From: Rhodopirellula islandica
Lineage (GTDB): Bacteria > Planctomycetota > Planctomycetia > Pirellulales > Pirellulaceae
Assembly: GCF_001027925.1 (NCBI RefSeq)
Contig: NZ_LECT01000006.1
Coordinates: 310,001 to 374,000 of the forward strand
DNA: 64,000 nucleotides
Direction: 5' to 3'
In this document: one piece after another, positions 37,467 through 45,720 of the stretch
Numbering within the stretch: position 1 is the first letter of the stretch
Layout of the letters: every line of letters begins with the position of its first letter
Notes under the pieces: generated by a model
What the model was told of the DNA's origin: nothing
What the model saw: the letters and a program-made list of their open reading frames with translations, nothing else
Databases searched by the model: none
Made by a program: the position numbers and the translations under genes

Positions 37467-38272
37467 GCGTTGGGTAATCCGGGACGCGAGAAGGCGGGCA
37501 TCAGTAAGATGGCGTTTTCAGGTGCCGGACAAACGTAGCGGCAAACGCCACACCCGGTGCAGGTGTCTTCCTTGATCACGGGCTTGCCATCGGTGACGGC
37601 GATTGCGTCGTCGACAGGACATCGTTCACTGCAAACGGTGCAAGTCGTGCTGTGGTGGGCCAGGCACAGGTGTTCGGTGATCCGGGCGGTGCCCATGATC
37701 GGCGGGATCGTGTCGACCAACACACCCGGTTCACACGACGCGATGCAAGGAAAGTCTTCGCACATCAAGCAGGCGGATGTGTCGGCGTCGATGACCGGTG
37801 TGCCGGCGACCGCGCCCAGGCGATCGGGGGCTTGGACGATCGCGTTGTACGGGCACGCGGTGATGCAGTCGCCGCACCGGGTGCAGCCCGCCAGGAACTG
37901 AAACTCGTCGATCGCACCGGGTGGTCGATGAACAGGGATCGTGCGAGCGAGAGGCTTGCCAGTCAGATTGGTCGGCGGAACGGGATCGATATGGATGCCG
38001 CCAATGCTGCGTGGCTGTGCAAGCGGTCGTTCTTCCACCTCTGGTTTGGGCAATCGTGTGACGAGCGCCGGAAAACGCGATGGTGGTCTCAATTTCCAGA
38101 GTCGACCTTGCAGCAATGCACGGCGGCTCTGGGAGACGGCAGTCGGTTGGAAGAGAAATGAAAACGCAACAAGCGGGAGGCGGAGAGTTGCAAAGAGGAA
38201 CCGCCGCAGAGCGGAGCTTTTTCTCTGCGTTGGCTTGTCAACGTCTCCCCGGCTCTCGTGACTTGGCGTCAT
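37463..38272 (-). CDS. NapF/NapG-like polyferredoxin of the nap operon
   Basis: A protein of 269 residues. Four Cys clusters: CTRCGDCITACPYNA, CLMCEDFPCIASC, CTVCSERCPVDDA and CTGCGVCRYVCPAP, for up to four 4Fe-4S centres. Homology to NapF-type proteins seems to start at SQSRRALLQGR (about residue 47). The preceding 46 residues are encoded largely by an intergenic palindrome of the type also found at 43549-43657, and the only ATG is inside that repeat. It may pass electrons to or help mature NapA. The gene starts 13 bases after the tetrahaem cytochrome gene ends. Confidence 0.85.
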   Translation of the reverse strand: MTPSHESRGDVDKPTQRKSSALRRFLFATLRLPLVAFSFLFQPTAVSQSRRALLQGRLWKLRPPSRFPALVTRLPKPEVEERPLAQPRSIGGIHIDPVPPTNLTGKPLARTIPVHRPPGAIDEFQFLAGCTRCGDCITACPYNAIVQAPDRLGAVAGTPVIDADTSACLMCEDFPCIASCEPGVLVDTIPPIMGTARITEHLCLAHHSTTCTVCSERCPVDDAIAVTDGKPVIKEDTCTGCGVCRYVCPAPENAILLMPAFSRPGLPNA

Positions 38273-38285
38273 TTCTTTCCCTGAT

Positions 38286-39074
38286 TCACTTTGCGACCAC
38301 ATCAAGCGGCGGCAGCATTGGGACGGCATTGGCTTCTGGCATTTGATCGAGCGAAGCTGAGGGGGCGTGGCACTGCGTGCAGTTCGTTCGCCACGGGTGC
38401 GTTGATTCCATGCCAGCCCATCCATGCGGGCCGCCATGGCAAGCGTTGCAGTTTTCTCGCATCCACTGCGAATGCGGGATTGTCGGCGGCGCGCCTTGGT
38501 AGGCACGCTTGCCCGCTTTCGGTGCCGGCAAGCCGACAAAGCTCGTTGAGACACTGGCATCGACTTCTTGGAACGGTGCCGGTGCCATCGATGCGTGACA
38601 CTGGACACAGTTGCCGAGGAATTCGTGCGACATCACGCTGGCCTTCAAATTCGCCATTTGCACGCCACTGGAATGACATGCATAACAAGCCGCATCGGTG
38701 GTGTTTTCAACGGGGTGCGGAATGATCGGTGGAGCACCGTTGAACGCACGGCGTGATGCCCGCAGTTCGCTGGACGCTTCCTTCTCCGATTCACTCGGTT
38801 CGATCTGGGTGTAGAGATCGTACTCCGGCGCTGGCAATGCCTGCGGCATCGACTGCCAGGGTTTCGTCGGTCCCATTGGTGTGCTGGCGATCTCAGCGTA
38901 ACTGACCGCAGGAATCAACTTTGTCTCCGTCCTCGTTCTTGAAATCTCGCGATCAGTCAACGGTGATTCGTGCATGCCATCGGGTTTTGGCACGCCATCA
39001 CCCAGACCAACGAAGTATCCCATCACCGCGACGGCCATCACCACCGAGAGAAAGATCGTTGTCAGCCGGTTCAT
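38286..39074 (-). CDS. Tetrahaem cytochrome c built of two NapB-like modules
   Basis: A protein of 262 residues from ATG 39074, overlapping the napA stop (ATGA). An N-terminal hydrophobic signal or anchor (TTIFLSVVMAVAVMGYFVGL) is followed by four CxxCH motifs: CYACH, CVQCH, CNACH and CTQCH. The motif RAFNGAPPIIPH before the first pair is repeated as RAYQGAPPTIPH before the second, and each is followed by two haem sites, so the protein is a tandem duplication of the dihaem NapB pattern. It should be the periplasmic electron donor to NapA. Ordinary NapB has about 150 residues and two haems. Confidence 0.88.
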   Translation of the reverse strand: MNRLTTIFLSVVMAVAVMGYFVGLGDGVPKPDGMHESPLTDREISRTRTETKLIPAVSYAEIASTPMGPTKPWQSMPQALPAPEYDLYTQIEPSESEKEASSELRASRRAFNGAPPIIPHPVENTTDAACYACHSSGVQMANLKASVMSHEFLGNCVQCHASMAPAPFQEVDASVSTSFVGLPAPKAGKRAYQGAPPTIPHSQWMRENCNACHGGPHGWAGMESTHPWRTNCTQCHAPSASLDQMPEANAVPMLPPLDVVAK

Positions 39075-41494
39075 GAAGGCACCTTGGCGGTCGTTTTCTT
39101 GACAACACGAGCCGCACACTTCTTGTAGTCCGGTTGTTTCGAAAACGGATCGTAAGCTTCCAGTGTGCAGTTGTTGATCAGTTTGGTTTCGTCAAAGAAC
39201 GGAACAAAGATCGTGCCACGTGGTGGTCGGCCACGGCCATCGATCCACACCGGCAAATCGCAAACGCCACGACGAGATTCAATGGTGACAATTTCGCCCT
39301 GGCGAATGTTGGCTGCTTGGGCGTCTTCCAAGTGCATTTCCACATACGCGGTTGGCATCGCGCGGCTGAGTTGCGAGACCCGCCGTGTCATCGTGCCCGT
39401 GTGCCAATGTTCCAGCACTCGGCCGGTGCAAAGCCACATCGGATATTCTTCGTCAGGCATTTCCGGCGGCGGCTGATACTCGTGGAACCAAATCTGCGCG
39501 CGACCATCGCTGGATGAGGAATGATAAAACTCGAATTCCTCGCCGGCTTTTACAAACGGGTCGTCGAATCCCGAGAAACGAAACCTGGTTTCTCGCCATG
39601 AACCGTCTTCTTGCTCGACCACTGGCCAACGCAACCCGCGAGCTTTCACGTATTCCTCATACGGGGCGAGGTTCTTGTGCTTCATCGTCGTGAACTGGCG
39701 GTACTCCTCGAACAGATGCTTGTCGACGTTGGTGTCGTAGTAGCGATCGAATTCCCAAACGGGAATCTCTTGGCCAGCGTCGTCTTTCACCGCGAAGATG
39801 AATGCACCGTCTTTGTCCTTCATTCCCTCATGGCCCATCTCGAACAGCTTGTGCGCGATCGCGATGGTCATCCAGCAATCGTCACGGGCTTCGCCCGGCG
39901 GATCGACCATTTTGAACCACTGTTGTGTTCGCCGCTCACTGTTGCCAAACATGCCGTTTTTCTCGACCCACATTGCGGCTGGCAAGATCAGATCAGCGAG
40001 TGCCGTGGTCGCGGTCGGGTACACATCGCTGACAATCAAGAATTTGTCTTCGAGACCCTGTTTGTCGTTGAAGAGTGCGTTCAAATTCGGCAGTGTTTGG
40101 CCCGGGTTGGTGACCTGCACGAACATCGTTGTGATGTCACCGCCTTCCGCCGTGGGTTTGGTGAACTGCTCGAACATCTTCACCGTGTGATAGCCCGGCA
40201 CTTCGCTGATGCTTCCCTCGCGAACGTTCCAGAAGCCTTCGCTTTGCTCGCGATGTTCAGGCTTGGTGACGACCCGGCCACCTGGCAACGCGTGAGCCAG
40301 CGTGCCAACTTCGCGGACCGTGCCGCACGCCGATGGCTGTCCGGTGAGGCTGGTGGGGGCATCGCCGGGGCGACCGAAGTGCCCCGACAACAGGTGAACG
40401 CCGTGGACCAACGAATTGATGGCCGTGCCCATCGTGTGCTGGTTCATGCCCATGCACCAGAGCGACGTGATTCGAATGTCGTGTTGCCCAAACAAGTCGG
40501 CAAGCATGCGAATCTTGTCCGCCGGAACCCCCGACAATTCTTCGACATGTTCTGGCGTGTACTTGGCGATCCGTTTGCGAAATTCCTCTTCGCTAATTGG
40601 CTCACCTTGCAGCGTCGGGGTGTCCGCTTCATCGCCTCGGAAGTTGCAGTGTTTTTCAACAAATGATTTGTCGTAGTTGTCGTTCTCGATGAGCAGGTGC
40701 AGGATGCCCAGCGAAATCGCAACGTCGCCGTGCGGTTTCATTTCCAAGTAGTCGTTCGCTGCATCGGTGGTTCGAGTCCGACGCGTTCCGATGTCGATGA
40801 TGCGGACCTGTTCACCACGCGAACGACGATCGGTGACTCGCGAGAACAGCACCGGGTGCATTTCGGCGGGGTTGTTGCCCCAGGTGATCAGCACGTCGCA
40901 TTCGTCGAGATCTTGGTAGCAACCTGCCGGTTCATCGACACCGTACGTTGCCAGGAAACCGGTCACCGCCGAAGCCATGCACAACCGCGCGTTGGGGTCG
41001 ATGTGGTTGTTGCTCAGTCCGCCCTTCATGAACTTCTGAGCGGCGTAGCCTTCGGGAATCGTCCATTGGCCGGACCCGTAAAACGCAAACGTATCCGGCG
41101 AGTCAAAGATTCGTTGGGCGATGGTTTCAATCGCTTCGTCCCAGCTGATTTCGGTCAGCTTGCCGTCTTTGCGAAGCAGCGGCCGAGTCAGTCGGTCCTT
41201 GCCGTAGAGGATGCTGCCAACGTGATAGCCTTTGACGCACAGCAAACCCTTGTTGACATCGGCGGCCTTGTCGCCAGCAACCGCGACGACACGCCCATCT
41301 TCGACACCAACTTGAACGTGGCATCCAGTGCCGCAGAAACGACAAGGTGCCTTGTTCCACTCCAAGCCTTCGCCTGTGGGCAATCCATCGACGGCTTGGT
41401 CAGCCTGAAGAACTGGCAGCGTCGCGCCCGCGACCATGGAACCGGCGGCAGCCATCGCGGCTGTCTTGAGCAAGGCACGTCGGTCGTTGTTCAT
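39071..41494 (-). CDS. napA: Periplasmic nitrate reductase catalytic subunit
   Basis: A protein of 807 residues. Tat signal MNNDRRALLKTAAMAAAGSM. The 4Fe-4S site is CRFCGTGCHVQVGVED then LLCVKG (C-x2-C-x3-C-x~27-C). The molybdenum-ligand Cys is in DPNARLCMASAV, the place used in NapA. Late motifs LCTGRVLEHWHTGTMTRR and EAYDPFSKQPDYKKCA match NapA and bind the bis-MGD cofactor. It reduces nitrate to nitrite in the periplasm. The start lies 2 bases after napD, and its stop overlaps the cytochrome gene, so the operon order is napD, napA, cytochrome, ferredoxin, unknown protein. Confidence 0.95.
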   Translation of the reverse strand: MNNDRRALLKTAAMAAAGSMVAGATLPVLQADQAVDGLPTGEGLEWNKAPCRFCGTGCHVQVGVEDGRVVAVAGDKAADVNKGLLCVKGYHVGSILYGKDRLTRPLLRKDGKLTEISWDEAIETIAQRIFDSPDTFAFYGSGQWTIPEGYAAQKFMKGGLSNNHIDPNARLCMASAVTGFLATYGVDEPAGCYQDLDECDVLITWGNNPAEMHPVLFSRVTDRRSRGEQVRIIDIGTRRTRTTDAANDYLEMKPHGDVAISLGILHLLIENDNYDKSFVEKHCNFRGDEADTPTLQGEPISEEEFRKRIAKYTPEHVEELSGVPADKIRMLADLFGQHDIRITSLWCMGMNQHTMGTAINSLVHGVHLLSGHFGRPGDAPTSLTGQPSACGTVREVGTLAHALPGGRVVTKPEHREQSEGFWNVREGSISEVPGYHTVKMFEQFTKPTAEGGDITTMFVQVTNPGQTLPNLNALFNDKQGLEDKFLIVSDVYPTATTALADLILPAAMWVEKNGMFGNSERRTQQWFKMVDPPGEARDDCWMTIAIAHKLFEMGHEGMKDKDGAFIFAVKDDAGQEIPVWEFDRYYDTNVDKHLFEEYRQFTTMKHKNLAPYEEYVKARGLRWPVVEQEDGSWRETRFRFSGFDDPFVKAGEEFEFYHSSSSDGRAQIWFHEYQPPPEMPDEEYPMWLCTGRVLEHWHTGTMTRRVSQLSRAMPTAYVEMHLEDAQAANIRQGEIVTIESRRGVCDLPVWIDGRGRPPRGTIFVPFFDETKLINNCTLEAYDPFSKQPDYKKCAARVVKKTTAKVPS

Positions 41495-41496
41495 CT

Positions 41497-41760
41497 TCAG
41501 TTCCTTGTGGATGGTTCTTCTTCGGTGTCTTCGTCGAACGCGACCATGGCGACGGCCAAGTCGATCACTCCCGGCAAGTCTCGGACTGCATTCCAGATCT
41601 CTTGGTCGCGTGTTTTAGTTTCGCTGTCCACGACAATTGCAAGCTTGCTGCCACAGGCTTGCCCCAAGTCAATTTCGGGAATGTTTGTGATGGATTCGAT
41701 CGCACTGATATGTTCTTCCACGGAAGAAGCGAACGTGACGACGAGACCACTGATTGGCAC
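41497..41760 (-). CDS. napD: NapD chaperone for the NapA Tat signal
   Basis: A protein of 87 residues from GTG 41760, chosen because PISGLVVTFASS (the family's 'SGxVV' strand) follows at once and the upstream frame lacks homology. The order of a small ferredoxin-like fold (beta-alpha-beta, IESITNIPEIDLG, KLAIVVDSET) and its position directly before napA identify it. NapD binds the twin-arginine signal of NapA until the cofactor is inserted. The C-terminal tail is acidic (DEDTEEEPS). Confidence 0.85.
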   Translation of the reverse strand: MPISGLVVTFASSVEEHISAIESITNIPEIDLGQACGSKLAIVVDSETKTRDQEIWNAVRDLPGVIDLAVAMVAFDEDTEEEPSTRN

Positions 41761-41800
41761 TGAGATTGCTTTTTGAAAACGTGGCAGAAAGGATCGGAAG

Positions 41801-41858
41801 TGAGGTTTCGCGAACCTGCACGTCAAGGTATACCATAGGCGTCGTCAGTGAAACCTCA
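41801..41858. promoter_or_regulatory. Inverted repeat between the two divergent nap units
   Basis: TGAGGTTTC (41801-41809) is perfectly inverted as GAAACCTCA (41850-41858). Nearly concentric inside it is the palindrome GGTATACC (41827-41834). The pair lies in the 114-bp gap between napD and the rightward cytochrome gene, a good place for a shared operator. No regulator is encoded nearby. Confidence 0.4.
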
Positions 41859-41874
41859 TTTGGGATGGAAATTC

Positions 41875-42594
41875 ATGTCGCGAATCGCCAATCTGCTCTT
41901 CGCTGGCGTGGTGTGCTTGATCGGCGCGATGTTCTTCGTCGCGACCAGTCGAACGGCATTGCGAGAGGATTCGCACGCCACCCCGGACGCTGTGGCTTCG
42001 GTTGCACAGTCTGGTGACGTGAGCTTCCAGTCTGCGAGTGAGCCTGCAGCGAAGTCCGATGGCGAGCAAGAGGCTTACCCTACGGTCATCCGTAAACCAT
42101 CTGGTCCGCCGCGGATCGAACTCGCCGGCACGGACCCGCAAGGACGAACCGGCAGCGTTGCCTGTTCCACTTGCCACCGCGTTCGCCAGCCGAACTTGGA
42201 CAACAAAACGGCCGCCACGCTCGACGAATTTCATCAAGGCATGACATTCAGTCACGGCAGCATCGCTTGCTATTCCTGCCACAATCCCGATGACTCGGAT
42301 TCGTTGCGGTTGGCCGACGGAACTTTGGTGGCTTATCAGGAGGTGATGACACTGTGCTCTCAGTGCCACAGCAAACAAGCGGAGTCCTTCGCTCATGGTG
42401 CCCACGGTGGTATGAACGGGCACTGGGATTTGACTCGCGGACCCCAGATGAAAAACAACTGCATCGACTGCCACGATCCGCACGCACCGGCCTACCCCAA
42501 GATGATTGTCGGCTTCAAGCCGAAAGACCGCTTCAACGCCCCTCTCGATCACAGTCACGACCACGAAGGAGCGGAATCCCATGACGAGCACTGA
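41875..42594 (+). CDS. Tetrahaem cytochrome c of the divergent (NrfD-type) nap unit
   Basis: A protein of 239 residues from ATG 41875 with an N-terminal hydrophobic anchor or signal (ANLLFAGVVCLIGAMFFVA). Four haem motifs: CSTCH, CYSCH, CSQCH and CIDCH, plus many additional His residues for axial ligation and a His-rich end (DHSHDHEGAESHDEH). It resembles small multihaem cytochromes that accompany Fe-S/NrfD membrane complexes. It overlaps the Fe-S gene by 14 bases. Most likely it takes electrons from the quinol-oxidising membrane protein and hands them to the NapA-side cytochrome (inference). Confidence 0.85.
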   Translation: MSRIANLLFAGVVCLIGAMFFVATSRTALREDSHATPDAVASVAQSGDVSFQSASEPAAKSDGEQEAYPTVIRKPSGPPRIELAGTDPQGRTGSVACSTCHRVRQPNLDNKTAATLDEFHQGMTFSHGSIACYSCHNPDDSDSLRLADGTLVAYQEVMTLCSQCHSKQAESFAHGAHGGMNGHWDLTRGPQMKNNCIDCHDPHAPAYPKMIVGFKPKDRFNAPLDHSHDHEGAESHDEH

Positions 42595-43534
42595 AACCGA
42601 CTCAACGCCCTCGTCCAAGCCCAGCCTGCCCATCGTTGAGAACTTCAGCCGCCGCGCCGCCGTGAAGGCCGGTTTTGCAACGCTGGGTGCGGGAGCGTTC
42701 GTGGCCGCGATTTCGCCGCTGCGACAAGCCGCCAAGAACACGTCGGCGGCGGAGTTCATGCAGACGCACTACACCGAACTGTCGACCGAGCAAAAGGCCG
42801 ATGTGATTGCTCGCCTGGAAGCCGAGACCAAAGAGAAGTACGGCGCGGACGTGACGATCGGGGATGATCGCCCAATCCCTGGCACAAAATTCGTCTACGC
42901 GATCAACCTCAGCGTGTGCAATGGCAACGGCAAATGTGTCGAAGCCTGCCACAAAGAAAACAATCACGACCGCGACACCAACCAGTCATACATCCGCGTC
43001 ATCGAAATGCCCAAGGGCACGATGGACATGGAACAAGGCTCGACGACGTACACCGGTGTGGTTCCCAAGGACGACAAATTCTACTTGCCCGTGCAGTGCC
43101 AGCAGTGCGACGAACCACCATGTGTCGACGTCTGCCCGGTCAAGGCGACGTGGAAGGAAGAAGATGGCATCGTTGTGGTCGATTACAACTGGTGCATCGG
43201 TTGCCGCTATTGCGAAGCGGCCTGCCCTTACCACGCGCGGCGTTTCAATTGGAAGAAACCCGAGGTGCCGGCCGCAGAGGTCAACCCAGACCAAAGCTAC
43301 CTGAGCAATCGGATTCGTCCGGTCGGTGTCGTTGAAAAATGCACGTATTGCTTGCACCGAACCCGCCGCGGCAAGTTGCCCGCGTGCCTGGAAGCCTGCC
43401 CGACGGGCGCTCGCGTGTTCGGCAATATTCTCGACAAGGATTCCAATATCCGCTGGATTCTGGAAAACAAACGTGTTTACATCCTCAAAGAAGAACTCGG
43501 TACCAAGCCGGCATTCTTTTACTACTTCGATTGA
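42581..43534 (+). CDS. Tat-exported 4Fe-4S protein (NrfC/PsrB-like)
   Basis: A protein of 317 residues from ATG 42581. Tat signal SRRAAVKAGFATLGAGAFVA. Cys clusters: CNGNGKCVEAC (first), CQQCDEPPCVDVCPVKA, CIGCRYCEAACPYHA and CTYCLHRTRRGKLPACLEACPTGA, the layout of NrfC/PsrB/DmsB subunits. The first cluster lacks the usual CxxCxxC spacing, since an Asn or Gly replaces one Cys, so that centre may be altered or missing. Located between a tetrahaem cytochrome and an NrfD-type gene, it is the likely Fe-S wire of a periplasm-facing quinol dehydrogenase complex. Confidence 0.88.
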   Translation: MTSTETDSTPSSKPSLPIVENFSRRAAVKAGFATLGAGAFVAAISPLRQAAKNTSAAEFMQTHYTELSTEQKADVIARLEAETKEKYGADVTIGDDRPIPGTKFVYAINLSVCNGNGKCVEACHKENNHDRDTNQSYIRVIEMPKGTMDMEQGSTTYTGVVPKDDKFYLPVQCQQCDEPPCVDVCPVKATWKEEDGIVVVDYNWCIGCRYCEAACPYHARRFNWKKPEVPAAEVNPDQSYLSNRIRPVGVVEKCTYCLHRTRRGKLPACLEACPTGARVFGNILDKDSNIRWILENKRVYILKEELGTKPAFFYYFD

Positions 43535-43548
43535 GCTGGGAAAGAAGT

Positions 43549-43657
43549 TGACGCAAAGTCGCGTGTGATGGGGAGACGCGGAGGGAAGTTTCAACGCGGA
43601 GCTTTTGACCTTCTTTCTCCTTTCTTTGCGGCTCTCCGTCTGGCCGCCTCTGCGTCA
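43549..43657. repeat. Imperfect palindromic intergenic repeat (GACGCA type)
   Basis: TGACGCAAAG at 43549-43558 pairs with CTCTGCGTCA at 43648-43657, and inner parts (GGAGACGCGGAG; GCTCTCCGTC) also pair imperfectly. It separates the Fe-S and NrfD genes. A related sequence at about 38163-38271, sharing AAAAGCTCCGC and the GACGC ends, forms the first codons of the nap ferredoxin. Confidence 0.75.
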
Positions 43658-43680
43658 TTTTTCTTGAGAAGCAATTCATT

Positions 43681-44919
43681 ATGAGCAGCATCCCCGCCAA
43701 AGAATCGCATGTCACGAGCTATCCGAAATTCATCGGACGTTCGTTGTGGCTGGCAACGGAAGGGTCATTCGCGTTTTATGCGTGGATGACGATGTTGACC
43801 ATGCTGTTTTTGGTCGGCGCGAACGCGTGGGCCAATCAAGTTGCCGGCGGCATGATCGGCACCAACATGACCGATCAGGTTTCGTGGGGACTGTACATCG
43901 CCAACTTCACGTTCATGGTCGGGTTGGCTGCGGGCGGTGTGATGATGGTCATCCCGGCGTACCTGTATCATGACCGCAAGATGCATGATGTTGTCATCAT
44001 CGGCGAGTTGCTTGCCATTGCTGCGATCGTGATGTGCTTGCTGTTCGTTGTCGCTGACCTCGGCCGGCCGGATCGGTTTTGGCACATGTTGCCAGGGATT
44101 GGAAAATTCAACTGGCCCATCTCCATGTTGACCTGGGACGTGATCGTGCTGAACGGCTATCTCGTCTTGAATCTGCACATCTGCGGCTACTTGCTTTACA
44201 TGCGTTTCCTCGGTCGCAAACCCAATCCGACGTGGTACATCCCGTTCGTGATGCTGTCGATCGTGTGGGCGATTTCAATTCACACCGTCACCGCGTTCCT
44301 GTACTGCGGTCTTGGTGGGCGACCGTTTTGGAACACCGCGCTGCTTACCCCGCGCTTCCTGGCGTCCGCGTTCGTCTCCGGCCCCGCGTTCATCATCGTT
44401 GCGATGGTGCTGATCAAAAGACTGACCGGCATCGGCGGACTCGATCATCCGATCGCCACGCTGACCAGAATCATTCGAGTCACCATTCTGATCAACCTGC
44501 TGATGGTCGCGTCCGAGCTATTCACTGAGTTCTACACCGGTGGTTCGCACGTGAGCGCAGCGAAGTATTTGTTCTTCGGCTTGCACGGCAAAACCGCACT
44601 TGTCCCATGGACCTGGACCGCGATCGGATTGAACATTACCGCGGCGCTACTCTTCCTGTGGCCGGGGTTGCTCGGATTCCGTTGGCGGCCACTGCTCGTG
44701 GCCGCTTGCTGCATGGCGTTTGTCGGCGCGTGGATCGAAAAAGGCATGGGGTTGATCGTCCCCGGTTTCATCCCCAGCACACTGCACGAGGTCGTTGAAT
44801 ACGTCCCCAGCCAACTCGAATGGAAAGTCACCGTCGGGATTTGGGCGTTCGGGTTGATGGTGTTCACCATCGCGATCAAAACTGCCCTGCCAACGCTGAA
44901 ACGCCCCGCCGAGCATTGA
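43681..44919 (+). CDS. NrfD/PsrC-type membrane subunit (quinol dehydrogenase)
   Basis: A protein of 412 residues with about ten hydrophobic segments, among them FAFYAWMTMLTMLFLVGAN, WGLYIANFTFMVGLAAGGVMM (the family's membrane signature), LLAIAAIVMCLLFVVADLGRP and WPISMLTWDVIVLNGYLVLN. RPDRFWHM and HTVTAFLYCG follow the pattern of NrfD/DsrP-like proteins that exchange electrons with menaquinol. In the absence of NapC or NapH genes it is the most likely entry point of electrons for the nitrate reductase. The chain NrfD, Fe-S protein, cytochromes, NapA is inferred from gene order. Confidence 0.9.
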   Translation: MSSIPAKESHVTSYPKFIGRSLWLATEGSFAFYAWMTMLTMLFLVGANAWANQVAGGMIGTNMTDQVSWGLYIANFTFMVGLAAGGVMMVIPAYLYHDRKMHDVVIIGELLAIAAIVMCLLFVVADLGRPDRFWHMLPGIGKFNWPISMLTWDVIVLNGYLVLNLHICGYLLYMRFLGRKPNPTWYIPFVMLSIVWAISIHTVTAFLYCGLGGRPFWNTALLTPRFLASAFVSGPAFIIVAMVLIKRLTGIGGLDHPIATLTRIIRVTILINLLMVASELFTEFYTGGSHVSAAKYLFFGLHGKTALVPWTWTAIGLNITAALLFLWPGLLGFRWRPLLVAACCMAFVGAWIEKGMGLIVPGFIPSTLHEVVEYVPSQLEWKVTVGIWAFGLMVFTIAIKTALPTLKRPAEH

Positions 44920-45171
44920 AGCCGCTGGGCAATTTGCATCTGCTGATTCGGTGGAAGAGTCTTGCTCATCGCCCATCTTGCTGGGCCGATTGCGATTGCC
45001 CTCAGCCTTTTCGGGCCGAGGGCATGGGATGCACTTCGATATCAGTCCCGGTCCAGCGCGGATCGTGAAGGATTCGTCGTCCTGGCCCTCAGGGGGGATT
45101 GCGATCTGGCAGACGGCCCACGGTGAGCTGTCGCACGGTCGTAGAGAGTCGCATCGGACTCCTGGGCCGCG

Positions 45172-45489
45172 TCAGTTGGCTTTCGTGACTAGCATGATCG
45201 AGTCTTCGATCGCGGTCAGACTGTGAAGTTCGCCGGGCGGCAGGAACAACATCTTGCCTGGTGTCATCGTCATCGTTTCGCCCATCGCCGTGAAGTCGAC
45301 CTTCCCGGCAACGCACTGAACAGTGATGTCCTTCGCGGCTTTGTGTTCGGGGATGGCTTTGCCGGCGGGCAGGACCAAACGCATCACGTTCATCGGCTCG
45401 GTTTTGATCAACAGTTTCGGTTTGGGTTCGGCATCGGTGCCGATGTCGTGCAGGTCGATCAGCTTTCCGGCGGTCATGGTTTCACTCAT
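45172..45489 (-). CDS. Small cupin-domain protein
   Basis: A protein of 105 residues, a single cupin barrel. VLPAGKAIPEHKAAKDITVQ is cupin motif 1 with one His (a reduced G(X)5HxH), and PGKMLFLPPGELHSLTAIED is motif 2 with PPGxxHxL. Such proteins bind a metal and act in sensing or small-molecule chemistry. It is convergent with the NrfD gene across a 252-bp gap that shows no other gene. Function cannot be narrowed further. Confidence 0.85.
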   Translation of the reverse strand: MSETMTAGKLIDLHDIGTDAEPKPKLLIKTEPMNVMRLVLPAGKAIPEHKAAKDITVQCVAGKVDFTAMGETMTMTPGKMLFLPPGELHSLTAIEDSIMLVTKAN

Positions 45490-45720
45490 TTGGTCTGCTT
45501 TCTTTTGAAAGGGGGAATGTCATTCAACTGGCCGAGGCGACGGTGCCGACGACCAACGTCGATTCGACTTGTTTGAGTTGCTTGGCGTGAGGCGGGTTGA
45601 ACTTCAAGTGTCACGACATGGCCAACAGAGGCCATGTGATGATTGGAAGTGTAAGCGATGCGGAAGTGATTGCAGTAGCAAACGCTTTCCTGAACAGGCG
45701 AGCGGCTCAACAACTCGTAC

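Noticed and set aside
39611-41776. Plus-strand frames of 351 and 359 codons opposite napA
   Set aside because: Antisense to a gene with complete NapA motifs; no recognisable domain.
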